A stretch of DNA of 64,000 nt from Pseudomonas triticicola (GTDB taxonomy: Bacteria > Pseudomonadota > Gammaproteobacteria > Pseudomonadales > Pseudomonadaceae): the NCBI RefSeq assembly GCF_019145375.1, contig NZ_JAHSTX010000001.1, forward strand, positions 3,633,001-3,697,000, given 5' to 3'. Position numbers and translations under genes: made by a program. The notes beneath the pieces are model-generated. The model saw only the letters and a program-made list of their open reading frames with translations, made no database searches and was not told the DNA's origin. Of the stretch, positions 42,610-51,377 are shown piece by piece (the stretch's first letter is position 1; each line of letters starts with the position of its first letter).

Positions 42610-45470
42610 TACAGGGCCTCCACTAATGCGCGCACTTCATTCGCGCTGCCCACGGCCAGGGCCTGTTGAGCGAGGGTTTGCGCCTGGGGCAGGCTGAGTT
42701 CACGGATGCGTGCCTTGACTTCGGCAATGCTGCGCCCGGACACGCTGAGCTCGTCGACACCGAGGCCAACCAGCACCGGCACCGCCAGCGGGTCCGCCGC
42801 CAGCTCGCCGCAGACACCCACCCATTTGCCATGGGCATGGGCGGCACGCACGGTGATGTCGATCAGTTGCAGCACCGCCGGGTGCAAGCCGTCCGCTTGT
42901 GCAGACAGCGTCGGATGACCACGGTCGATGGCCAGGGTGTATTGGGTCAGGTCGTTGGTGCCGACGCTGAAGAAGTCGACTTCCTTGGCCAATACCGGCG
43001 CAAGCAGCGCGGCCGACGGCACCTCGATCATGATCCCCAATTGCAGGTCGGCGACCGGAATTTCCAAACGCAGGCGTTCGGTCATGTCGCGGGCCTGGCG
43101 CCATTCTTCGACGCTGCCGACCATCGGGAACATGATTCGCAACGGGCGATTATCGGCCGAGCGCAGCAAGGCGCGCAGTTGCGCTTCCATGATCTGCGGA
43201 CGCTGCAGGGTCAGGCGGATGCCGCGCACGCCGAGGAACGGGTTTTCTTCCTTGGCAATCGGCCAATACGGCAGCGGTTTGTCGCCGCCGACGTCGAGCG
43301 TGCGCACCACCAGCGGACGTCCGGCCAGACCATCGAGGACGCGACGGTATTCGGCTTCCTGGGTCGCCTCATCCGGTGCCTGTGGGTGGGCCATGAAAAT
43401 CAGTTCGGTGCGCAGCAGACCAATGCCTTCGGCGCCCTGCTCCACCGCGCTGGTCACGCCTGCGCTTTCGCCGATGTTGGCGAACACTTCGACGGCGTGG
43501 CCGTCGGTGGTGTGTGCCGGTTGATGGCGTTGTTCGGCGGCGATCTTCAGGCGTTGCTCGCGGGTGTCGCGCTCTTCAGCGGCACGCTTGAGGGTCGCGG
43601 CATCGGCGTCGACATGCAGACGGCCACGCTGACCGTCGAGCAATAGCGGCGTGCCCGGCTCGAGCAACAGCACCGCCGCCCCCGCGCCGACCAACGCTGG
43701 AATCCCGAGGGCACGGGCAACGATGGCGCTGTGCGCGGTAGCGCCACCGCGCGCGGTGAGAATCCCCGCCACTCGCGCAGGATCCAGGCGCGCGACATCG
43801 GACGGGCCGACTTCGTCCATCACCAGAATGTACGGTTGCTCAGGTTCGTTCGCGGTCTGCACGCCACACAGCTGCGCCAGCACCCGGCGACCGATGTCGC
43901 GCAGATCGGCGGCACGCTCGGCAAGCAAAGCGTCCTGCAGCGATTCCTGCTGTTTGGCGGCGGCTTCGATCACTGCCATCCACGCCGCTTCGGCGCTTTC
44001 GCCTTGCTTGAGGCGGGTGTCGACTTCGTCGGTCAGATCCGGGTCGTCGAGCATTTCCTGGTGAGTGATGAAAATCTCGCGAATCGCCTTGGCCTTGCTG
44101 CGTTCGATCAAGCCCTGAATGTCGCGGCGCACGTCGCTCAGCGCTTGCTTGAGGCGCTCGCGCTCGATGGCCGCCGACTCGCCGCGCAACGGGTAATCGA
44201 TGGCTTGCAGCACCTGAATGTGCGCCGGGCCAATGGCAATGCCCGGTGCGGCGGGAATCGCCTGCAACAGGCTGCCGGACGCGGGGGCGACCAGCACTTC
44301 GGCGATGTCGGCGATCACTTCGCGCTGCTCGCTCACGGCCGGCAGCGGCTCGACTTCTTCACCGAGGCCTTCTTCAATCGCCGCGAGCAGGGCCGGCAAG
44401 GCATCGGCGGCGATGCTCGGCTCGGCGATCAGCTCCAGCACCTGACCGCGGCGGGCGCCGAGACTGAGCAGTTTGCTCAGGCTCTTCACCGACACGGCGC
44501 TGTCCTGGCTGTCGACAATGCGCACGCGGATTTCGCCGTCAAAACTCTTCGCCAGTTGCGCGAGGATCTTCGCCGGCCGCGCATGCAAACCGTGGGCGTT
44601 GGCCAGGGCAATACGCGCACTCGGCCAATCGGCCGGCAGTTCACCGCCGAGCACTTCGAGGACTTTGCGGCTGCTGGTGGCGCGGCCCAGTTCGTGGCCG
44701 CGACCTTCGATCAGCAACGCGCACAACCGCTCGAGCAGCGCCTGATGCGCTTCGCCCAGACTGGCGAGGCAGAACAGACCGCTGAGCGGCTGGCCGAGGT
44801 AGCGCATCGGTTTGTCCGGGGTGACAAACGCCAGCCCCGGACGCTTCACGGTCTGCTCGCTGTGCAGCCACCACAGGCCGTCGCCCAGAGGCAGCGCTTC
44901 GACTTGCTGCAACACGCCGGCAAAGCCGTTGCTCACACAATCGGCCTGACGCAGCAGACGTGCGCCGCGCCAGACCAGTTCTTCGAAATCGTCGGCCGAC
45001 ACGCCGAGGCCGATCATCTGCGCATCCAGCGCCAGTTCCTGCGGCGCGCCTTGCAACAGTTTCAGCAGCGCTTCGGGGGAGCTGGCGCGACGCAAGGCCT
45101 GGCCCAGATCGGTCTCGCCGAGGGCGCGGGTCAGCAGTTGCAGCAGGCGCAGGTGTTCGTCGGATTTCGCCGCGATGCCGATCGCCAGATAGACGATCTG
45201 GCCATCGCCCCAATCGACGCCATCAGGAAACTGCATCAGGCGCACGCCAGTGGCGAATACCTGATCGCGGGTTTCCGGGGTACCGTGGGGAATGGCGATG
45301 CCTTGACCGAGAAAGGTCGAGCCCTGGGCTTCCCGGGCCTGCAGGCCGGCAAGGTAGCCGTCGGCAACCAGACCATCGGCGACCAGATGACTGGCCAGCA
45401 ATTGCAGGGCAGCGGGTTTATCCACGGCCGACTGGCCCATGGATATCTGCTCTATAGTGAGCTCGAGCAT
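42609..45470 (-). CDS. fruB: Fructose PTS multiphosphoryl transfer protein (EIIA-HPr-EI)
   Basis: The 953-residue fusion has EIIA-Fru first (GIAIPHGTPETRD, active His near 65). HPr comes next (NAHGLHARPAKILAQLAKSF; near residue 300), then a full enzyme I with GGATAHSAIVARALGIPALV (phospho-His), EGIGLLRTELIF, NPFLGVRGIRLTL and a PEP-site near VCGELAADP. The ATG at 45470 follows AGGAGATCGC; the frame upstream runs into the promoter. One polypeptide thus moves phosphate from PEP to FruA. It is the first gene of the operon, with the Cra operator about 150 bases upstream. Confidence 0.96.
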   Translation of the reverse strand: MLELTIEQISMGQSAVDKPAALQLLASHLVADGLVADGYLAGLQAREAQGSTFLGQGIAIPHGTPETRDQVFATGVRLMQFPDGVDWGDGQIVYLAIGIAAKSDEHLRLLQLLTRALGETDLGQALRRASSPEALLKLLQGAPQELALDAQMIGLGVSADDFEELVWRGARLLRQADCVSNGFAGVLQQVEALPLGDGLWWLHSEQTVKRPGLAFVTPDKPMRYLGQPLSGLFCLASLGEAHQALLERLCALLIEGRGHELGRATSSRKVLEVLGGELPADWPSARIALANAHGLHARPAKILAQLAKSFDGEIRVRIVDSQDSAVSVKSLSKLLSLGARRGQVLELIAEPSIAADALPALLAAIEEGLGEEVEPLPAVSEQREVIADIAEVLVAPASGSLLQAIPAAPGIAIGPAHIQVLQAIDYPLRGESAAIERERLKQALSDVRRDIQGLIERSKAKAIREIFITHQEMLDDPDLTDEVDTRLKQGESAEAAWMAVIEAAAKQQESLQDALLAERAADLRDIGRRVLAQLCGVQTANEPEQPYILVMDEVGPSDVARLDPARVAGILTARGGATAHSAIVARALGIPALVGAGAAVLLLEPGTPLLLDGQRGRLHVDADAATLKRAAEERDTREQRLKIAAEQRHQPAHTTDGHAVEVFANIGESAGVTSAVEQGAEGIGLLRTELIFMAHPQAPDEATQEAEYRRVLDGLAGRPLVVRTLDVGGDKPLPYWPIAKEENPFLGVRGIRLTLQRPQIMEAQLRALLRSADNRPLRIMFPMVGSVEEWRQARDMTERLRLEIPVADLQLGIMIEVPSAALLAPVLAKEVDFFSVGTNDLTQYTLAIDRGHPTLSAQADGLHPAVLQLIDITVRAAHAHGKWVGVCGELAADPLAVPVLVGLGVDELSVSGRSIAEVKARIRELSLPQAQTLAQQALAVGSANEVRALVEAL

Positions 45471-45617
45471 GCGATCTCCTTTTTGGCGCAGTTCAACGCC
45501 AGGTATTGTTTTGAATGGTTCACAGCTTAGGCGCTCTGCCGCGCTTTTCAGCGGCAGTTTTGGCGGTTTCACGGCAGGACCGGCCAAAGGCGTCTAAAAC
45601 GTAGAAAATACGCTTGC

Positions 45618-45629
45618 TGAAACGTTTAA
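45618..45629. promoter_or_regulatory. Cra (FruR) operator of the fru operon
   Basis: TGAAACGTTTAA is the exact reverse complement of TTAAACGTTTCA, the site bound by P. putida Cra at the fruB promoter (from memory of that literature). It lies in the 305-bp gap between divergent fruB and cra. Fructose 1-phosphate is the known inducer that releases Cra. Confidence 0.85.
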
Positions 45630-45775
45630 TCTAGATTGATCGGCACGTTACTCGATAATGTCTCATCCTTGAAGTCCAACTGGTCGGATCTGCTTAGGCA
45701 ATAAGTCGGCTGCCCTTATCGGGTAGGATTGGCGAAAATGTCGCGGCATGCTCGAAAAAACAAGGAAATACCGGG

Positions 45776-46771
45776 TTGAAACTCAGTGATATCGCGCGGT
45801 TGGCCGGCGTCTCCGTCACCACCGCCAGCTACGTCATCAACGGCAAGGCCGAACAGCAACGCATCAGCAACGCGACCGTCGAGCGCGTGCGCGCGGTGGT
45901 CGATCTGCACGGCTTCACGCCCAATCCGCAAGCGGCCGGCCTGCGCAGTCGGCATACGCGCACCCTGGGTTTTATCCTGCCGGATCTGGAAAACCCCAGT
46001 TACGCGCGGATCGCCAAGTTGCTCGAACAAGGCGCGCGGGCGCGCGGTTATCAATTGCTGATCGCCAGCTCCGACGATGCGCCGGACAGCGAGCGCCAGT
46101 TGCTGCAACTGTTCCGCGCCCGCCGTTGCGATGCGCTGATCGTCGCCAGTTGCCTGCCGGCCGGTGATGACAGCTATCGGCAGTTGCAGGCCAAGGGGCT
46201 GCCGATCATCGCCATCGACCGGGTCATGGAGCCGGAGCATTTCTGCTCGGTGATCAGCGACGACCGCGAGGCCAGCCTGCATCTGACCCAAAGTCTGCTC
46301 GATCCGCAGCCAAAGCAGATCGTGCTGCTCGGCGCACGCCCGGAGCTGAGCATCAGCCAGGAACGTGCCGCCGGTTTCCGCGCAGCGCTCAACGATTTCA
46401 AAGGCGAGGTGCTGGTCGAGCACGCCGAGTCGTTCAGCCGTGAGTGCGGCAAGCAATTGATGGAAGAACTCCTGCAACGGCTGGGGCATTTGCCTGACGC
46501 GCTGGTGACTACTTCCTACGTGCTGCTGCAAGGCGTGTTCGATGCGCTGCATGATTTCCCGCTGAAATCGCGGCCGCTGCGCCTCGGCACCTTTGGCGAC
46601 ACGCAGTTGCTGGATTTCCTGCCGCTGCCGGTCAATGCCATGTCCCAGCAACACCAGTTGATCGCCGACAAGGCCCTGGAACTGGCGCTGGCCGCCGTGG
46701 AGCAGGACGACTACCAACCGGGCGTGCAAGCCATTGCGCGGACCTTCAAGCAGCGTATTCATCGGGACTGA
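45776..46771 (+). CDS. cra: Catabolite repressor/activator Cra (FruR), LacI family
   Basis: The 331-residue regulator has the LacI helix-turn-helix KLSDIARLAGVSVTTASYVI followed by the hinge ASYVINGKAEQQ...RVRAVVDLHGFTPN. A periplasmic-binding-protein-like effector domain follows (LGFILPDLENPSYARIAKLL, CDALIVAS, IAIDRVM, ALVTTSY). The start is a TTG at 45776, preceded by AAGGAAATACCGGG, and no better start exists without truncating the DNA-binding domain. It is divergent from fruBKA with a Cra site between them. In pseudomonads Cra is a local fructose regulator. Four bases separate it from the tatD-family gene. Confidence 0.94.
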   Translation: MKLSDIARLAGVSVTTASYVINGKAEQQRISNATVERVRAVVDLHGFTPNPQAAGLRSRHTRTLGFILPDLENPSYARIAKLLEQGARARGYQLLIASSDDAPDSERQLLQLFRARRCDALIVASCLPAGDDSYRQLQAKGLPIIAIDRVMEPEHFCSVISDDREASLHLTQSLLDPQPKQIVLLGARPELSISQERAAGFRAALNDFKGEVLVEHAESFSRECGKQLMEELLQRLGHLPDALVTTSYVLLQGVFDALHDFPLKSRPLRLGTFGDTQLLDFLPLPVNAMSQQHQLIADKALELALAAVEQDDYQPGVQAIARTFKQRIHRD

Positions 46772-46774
46772 ATC

Positions 46775-47551
46775 GTGGAGCTGATCGACAGCCACACCCA
46801 CCTCGACTTCCCCGACTTCGACGCCGATCGCGCGGCGCTGCTGGCCGAAAGCCGTGCCCTCGGCGTGCGGCGCATCGTCGTGCTGGGTGTGCATCAGGGC
46901 AACTGGCAACGGGTGTGGGATCTGATGCAGAGCGATGCCGACCTGTACGCGGCGTTCGGACTGCACCCAGTGTTTCTCGATCAGCATCGCCCCGAGGATT
47001 TGCACGCGCTGGGGGACTGGCTGACGCGCTTGCGCGGGCATCGGCAGTTATGCGCGGTGGGCGAAATCGGCCTCGATTATTTCATCGAAAACCTCGATCG
47101 CGAACGGCAACAGGCGTTGTTCGAAGCGCAGCTGCAACTGGCGGCGGACTTCGAGCTGCCGGCGCTGATCCACGTACGCCGCAGCCACGCGGCGGTGATC
47201 GCCACGCTCAAGCGCTTCAAACTCAAGCGCGCCGGCATCATCCACGCCTTCGCCGGCAGCCGCGAAGAAGCGCGGGAATACATCAAGCTTGGTTTCAAAC
47301 TGGGCCTCGGCGGCGCACCGACCTGGCCGCAGGCGCTGCGCATGCATCGGGTGCTGCCGGAACTGCCGCTGCAATCGGTGGTACTGGAAACCGACTCACC
47401 GGACATGGCCCCCGCCATGTTCCCCGGCCAGCGCAACAGCCCGGCGCATTTGCCGGCGATTTGTGCGGCGCTGGCCGAGCTGATGAATATCACGCCTGAA
47501 CAACTGGCCAACGCCAGCACCGCCAACTGCTGCGAAGTCTTCGGCTGGTAA
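46775..47551 (+). CDS. TatD-family metal-dependent hydrolase (DNase)
   Basis: The 258-residue TIM-barrel hydrolase has the metal motif DSHTHLDFPDFDADR at the N-terminus. AVGEIGLDYF (about 89-98) follows, then ALIHVRRSHAAV (His), GIIHAFAGSREEA (His) and a final LETDSPDMAP (Asp). These are the TatD signatures. Members of the family are 3'-5' DNases or D-aminoacyl hydrolases. The GTG start at 46775 lies 4 bases after the cra stop, so the two form an operon. It is closest in layout to YjjV, though this could not be confirmed. A REPIN follows. Confidence 0.9.
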   Translation: MELIDSHTHLDFPDFDADRAALLAESRALGVRRIVVLGVHQGNWQRVWDLMQSDADLYAAFGLHPVFLDQHRPEDLHALGDWLTRLRGHRQLCAVGEIGLDYFIENLDRERQQALFEAQLQLAADFELPALIHVRRSHAAVIATLKRFKLKRAGIIHAFAGSREEAREYIKLGFKLGLGGAPTWPQALRMHRVLPELPLQSVVLETDSPDMAPAMFPGQRNSPAHLPAICAALAELMNITPEQLANASTANCCEVFGW

Positions 47552-47564
47552 CACCGCCATCCCC

Positions 47565-47653
47565 TGTGGGAGCGAGCCTGCTCGCGAAAGCAATCTGTCA
47601 GTGACATCGTCAATGCCTGACCCACCGCCTTCGCGAGCAGGCTCGCTCCCACA
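47565..47653. repeat. REPIN, copy 7
   Basis: Two inverted REP cores between convergent tatD-family and chemoreceptor genes. Confidence 0.95.
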
Positions 47654-47675
47654 TTTTTGATCCGGTTCCAGCCTT

Positions 47676-49706
47676 TCAGACGCGAAACGCGCTGATCAGT
47701 TGTTTGAGCTCAACCACCTGCGCCGACAGCGCGCGGCTGGCATCTTCGGTCTGGTGTGCACCTTGTGCTGTGCGTTCGCCAGCGCGGTTGATCTCGACGA
47801 TGTTCTGATCGATGTCGTGGGCCACGGCGGTCTGCTGTTCGACGGCAGCGGCGATCTGCTGGTTCTGGTCGACGATCATGCCCACCGCGCCAAGAATGTT
47901 CTCCAGCGCCTGCTGGACCTTCTCCGACTGGCCCACCGTGCCGTTCGCCATCTGATGGCTGACGCCCATGGCCTTCACCGCCGCGCCGACGCCGCCATGC
48001 AGTTTGGCGATCATCTGCTCGATTTCTTCAGTCGATTGCTGGGTACGCTTGGCCAACGTGCGCACTTCATCTGCGACCACGGCAAAGCCGCGCCCCTGCT
48101 CGCCGGCTCGCGCCGCTTCGATCGCCGCATTGAGCGCCAGCAGGTTGGTCTGCTCGGCGATGCTCTTGATCACTTCCAGTACACGGCTGATCGACTGGCT
48201 GTCGCTGGCCAGTTGATTGATCACCAGCACCGACTGATCAATCTCGCTGGCCAGCGCGGCAATGCTGCCCTGCTGCGATTCCACCAGGCCGCGCCCGCTG
48301 AGGGTTTCGTCGTTGACGCTGTGGGCGCTGCTCACCGCAGCGGCGGCACTGCGAGCGACTTCCATTGAAGTCGCCGACATCTGGTTCATCGCCGTCGCCA
48401 CTTGTTCGATCTGCGAGCGCTGCCCGGCCACGGCCTGATTGCTCTGCGCCGAGACGCTTTCGACCTGTCCGGCCTGACGCTCGACCTCGCCAACGGTGTG
48501 GCCGACACGCTCGATCAGGTCGTGGATCTTCTTCACCGTGCCGTTGAACACCTCGCCCAACTCGCCCAGTTCATCGCGGCTGCTGGCCTTGAAGTTGACG
48601 GTCATGTCACCGGCGGCGACCTTGTCCATCATGGCGCCAAGGCTTTTCAGGGTGGTCCGGGTCGAGGCGTAGAAACCGCCATAAAGATAGAAAATCAGCA
48701 CAAAGACCACCGACAGCGCCGAGGCTTGCAGAATCATGTGCGTGCGGTTCTGCGCCAGACGCTGCTGCAATTGGCTGTCGAGGAATTTCAGCGTGGCCTG
48801 ATTGAGCTGGTAGGTGTGTTCCATCAGCCCGGTCACTTGGTCGTAAAACGCCTGCCACGGCGCATCGAGGGTGTCGGCCATCACCACTTGTTCTTCGAAC
48901 AGCTCGCTGGCCTGCTTCAGCGAAGCCTTGCTGCTGTCGGCCTGGGCACTGAGGGATTCGCGTGCGGCGTTGCTGGAGCCGAGGGCGTCTTGCAGTTTCA
49001 GGGCGTACTCGGCCTGGAGTTTTTCGATCTGCACCAGCAACTCGTCAAAACGCGTGCTCGAGGAACTGTTGAGAAAACCCTGACCCAACGAATACGAACC
49101 CATCGCCCGGCCCTCGCCGAGGGTTTGCGTGACGCTGGGGGTAATCAGCGTGACCAGTTCGCTGAGCTGACGAATGTCGCTCTGGTTGTCGCGGCTCAAC
49201 CCGGCCTGACTGGTAATGATCTGGCTGAAAATCTGCGCACTGGCGAGCAACTTGCCGATCAACGCGCTTTTGCTTTGCAGCGAGCTCTCCGCTTGCTGGG
49301 CCTTGAACCCGGCGATCATTTCATCGCGCTTGGCCTCGAACTGCTTGATCTGCTCGGGATCTTCGGTCATCGCCGTCAACCCTTCGAGGCGCGCGAGCAC
49401 GGCTTGCTCCAGCGCCTGGATCTGCGCCTCGACATTGCCGGCCTTGCCGGACTGGCCGAGGGTGACGTCGATCTGCACCAGATTGTTCAGGGTCTCCAGA
49501 TCCCGGCGCAGGCTCAGGCTGCTGCCGAGCAGGTCAAGGCTCTGCAGTTCGACGCGAGTGCCCTGAAATTCGCGATAGGAATCGCGTACCAGATAGAAAT
49601 TGGTCACCAGCATCGGCACCAGGAACAGCACGCTGATCAGGCTGAACTTCATGCCGAAGCTCAGACGGTTCATCAGCGAGACGGCGGGATAGAGCAAGCT
49701 CTTCAC
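47676..49706 (-). CDS. Methyl-accepting chemotaxis transducer
   Basis: The 676-residue transducer has an N-terminal helix (FSLISVLFLVPMLVTNFYLV), a long helical periplasmic domain of about 310 residues, a second helix (LQASALSVVFVLIFYLYGGF near residue 350), HAMP and a signalling domain. The hairpin tip has IAEQTNLLALNAAIEAARAG followed by EQGRGFAVVADEVR, which is fully conserved. Methylation helices flank it. The GTG at 49706 is chosen because AAGGGAGA lies upstream and it gives VKSLLYPAVSLMNRL. The ligand is unknown; a transducer occupies the same syntenic place in P. aeruginosa (PA4520). No pentapeptide CheR-binding tail is seen. Confidence 0.92.
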   Translation of the reverse strand: MKSLLYPAVSLMNRLSFGMKFSLISVLFLVPMLVTNFYLVRDSYREFQGTRVELQSLDLLGSSLSLRRDLETLNNLVQIDVTLGQSGKAGNVEAQIQALEQAVLARLEGLTAMTEDPEQIKQFEAKRDEMIAGFKAQQAESSLQSKSALIGKLLASAQIFSQIITSQAGLSRDNQSDIRQLSELVTLITPSVTQTLGEGRAMGSYSLGQGFLNSSSSTRFDELLVQIEKLQAEYALKLQDALGSSNAARESLSAQADSSKASLKQASELFEEQVVMADTLDAPWQAFYDQVTGLMEHTYQLNQATLKFLDSQLQQRLAQNRTHMILQASALSVVFVLIFYLYGGFYASTRTTLKSLGAMMDKVAAGDMTVNFKASSRDELGELGEVFNGTVKKIHDLIERVGHTVGEVERQAGQVESVSAQSNQAVAGQRSQIEQVATAMNQMSATSMEVARSAAAAVSSAHSVNDETLSGRGLVESQQGSIAALASEIDQSVLVINQLASDSQSISRVLEVIKSIAEQTNLLALNAAIEAARAGEQGRGFAVVADEVRTLAKRTQQSTEEIEQMIAKLHGGVGAAVKAMGVSHQMANGTVGQSEKVQQALENILGAVGMIVDQNQQIAAAVEQQTAVAHDIDQNIVEINRAGERTAQGAHQTEDASRALSAQVVELKQLISAFRV

Positions 49707-49856
49707 TGGAAGTCTCCCTTGGTTTTTCTTGTTTTTATTGGCAGGCGCGGGACGAGAGCAGATAGCCACTATCGGGCGCTATCTCTGTATAGCGTAAATC
49801 GGCGGGAGGTTTTGTAACTTATGGTTACTGATGCATGGTGGAACAGGGTTTTCAGG

Positions 49857-49900
49857 GCTGCGGCGCAGCCCATCGGGGATAAATCCCCTCGCCACAATGA
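49857..49900. repeat. Short double-hairpin Pseudomonas repeat
   Basis: GGCTGCGGCGCAGCC is followed by GGGGATAAATCCCC, two adjacent hairpins. It lies between the transducer and ampE and may also help end ampE transcription. It is unrelated to the REPINs. Confidence 0.65.
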
Positions 49901-49916
49901 GTTTCACTCTGGCTTA

Positions 49917-50756
49917 TCAGTGAACCAGAACCGTCCACAAGGCAAACCCGGCATACCACAGCACTGCTGCACGCAGCAGCAGTTCCCACAGGCAATCGAG
50001 GGTGTTGATGCCGTCCGGGCCGACCACTGGCGGTGGAACTTCCCCGGCTGCCAGGCCGACCTTGTTGATCAACTGCGCAGCGCTGATGTTCCAGTTCAGC
50101 AGCTCATGCAGCATCACCCGGCTGACCGCGACGAAGTTGCCGACCAACGCAAGACTTGCCGCCAGCAAACGCACCGGCACCCAATCGAAAGCGTGACGCA
50201 ATTGCGCAGCACGCTCGACCAGCGCCGGATTGCTGCCGTGCTCTTCGGCCAGCGCCAACAGGCGATAAGCCAATGCCGCCACCGGACCGAGGAGGAAGTA
50301 CCAGAAGATCACCGCAAAAAAACTCTGATAGGCCTGCCACAGCAGATGCCCCTGCACTTGCTCAAGCAATTGCTCGCCGCTGTCGGCGCAGATGTCCAGG
50401 TCGCGCTTGGCCACGTGGGCCGCCGCTTGCAGATCCTCACGGCGCCAGGCATCGCGGAACGGGCCGAGGCCGCCGAGCAGGTCGCCACGCCCGAGGCTGT
50501 AAATCACCACCAGCAAATGCACCGGCAGCGCCAGCAGACCGTACGCCACCGGTTCCAGCACCAGCAGCAACAGCGCCAGCAACGCCACCGGGCACAGCAC
50601 CAGAATCGTCAGCACCAGCCACGGTTGCCTGGCCAGCCGTTTGCTGTTTTCGAGTTTGTGCAGTTCGCGAATCCATCCGCCGTCGCGTTGAAGCCGATGG
50701 CGCAGGGCCGAAAACTTCTCGATCCACACCGCCAGCAGTAACACCAGAAAACTCAT
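49917..50756 (-). CDS. ampE: Membrane protein AmpE
   Basis: The 279-residue inner-membrane protein starts MSFLVLLLAVWIEKFSALRH and has about four helices (including PWLVLTILVLCPVALLALLL and FFAVIFWYFLLGPVAALAYR). LLVVIYSLGRGDLLGGLGPF and the motif FDWVPVRLLA are AmpE family segments. Its ATG overlaps the ampD stop by 4 bases (ATGA). AmpE is a putative signal-transducing partner of the AmpD pathway; its biochemical role is unresolved. The ampD-ampE order matches other pseudomonads. Confidence 0.93.
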   Translation of the reverse strand: MSFLVLLLAVWIEKFSALRHRLQRDGGWIRELHKLENSKRLARQPWLVLTILVLCPVALLALLLLVLEPVAYGLLALPVHLLVVIYSLGRGDLLGGLGPFRDAWRREDLQAAAHVAKRDLDICADSGEQLLEQVQGHLLWQAYQSFFAVIFWYFLLGPVAALAYRLLALAEEHGSNPALVERAAQLRHAFDWVPVRLLAASLALVGNFVAVSRVMLHELLNWNISAAQLINKVGLAAGEVPPPVVGPDGINTLDCLWELLLRAAVLWYAGFALWTVLVH

Positions 50757-51313
50757 TGTCCTTCCTCTTTTGCCAGGGCTGCGCGGTAGCGTGCCCAGTC
50801 GAATGCCGGTCCCGGATCGGTCTTGCGCCCCGGCGCGATATCGCTGTGGCCGCAGATACGCTGATCGGTGATCGCCGGAAAACGTTTCTGCAATTGCCGG
50901 GTCAGCGCAGTCAGCGCGCGATATTGCTCGTCGGTGAACGGCAGATCATCGGTGCCTTCCAGCTCGATGCCCACGGAAAAATCGTTACAGGTTTCACGGC
51001 CCTCGAACACTGAAACGCCTGCGTGCCACGCGCGCTCCAGACAAGAGACAAACTGGGTGACCTTGCCGTCACGTTCGATCAGAAAATGCGCCGAGACGCG
51101 CAGGTCAGCGATGCCTGCAAAGTACGGGTGTTCGGTGACATCCAGACGATTCTGGAAAAATTCCTGCACCTTGCCCGTGGCGAATTGCGCCGGCGGCAGG
51201 CTGATGTTGTGGATGACCAACAGGGACACTTCGCCCGCCGGGCGCTCATTGAAGTTGGGCGACGGGCAGATCTGCACGCCATGACACCACCCGCTCGCGG
51301 GATCCAACTGCAT
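50753..51313 (-). CDS. ampD: 1,6-anhydro-N-acetylmuramyl-L-alanine amidase AmpD
   Basis: The 186-residue cytoplasmic zinc amidase cleaves anhydromuropeptides during cell-wall recycling and so keeps AmpR from inducing ampC. LLVIHNISLPP supplies a zinc histidine near residue 35; SAHFLIERDG, RAWHAGVS and GIELEG are conserved. ICGHSDIAPGRKTDPGPAFD near 150-170 gives the second histidine and the aspartate. The ATG at 51313 follows GAAGGAATCGGT; the longer frame upstream reads into the DUF1631 gene out of phase. It is the first gene of ampDE. Amidase_2 paralogs exist elsewhere in pseudomonads, but the ampE partner fixes this one. Confidence 0.96.
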   Translation of the reverse strand: MQLDPASGWCHGVQICPSPNFNERPAGEVSLLVIHNISLPPAQFATGKVQEFFQNRLDVTEHPYFAGIADLRVSAHFLIERDGKVTQFVSCLERAWHAGVSVFEGRETCNDFSVGIELEGTDDLPFTDEQYRALTALTRQLQKRFPAITDQRICGHSDIAPGRKTDPGPAFDWARYRAALAKEEGQ

Positions 51314-51377
51314 ACCGATTCCTTCAACGCCGACCATGTGGGCGCCCAGTATGCCGCGATCCACCCTCACCGCGCGA

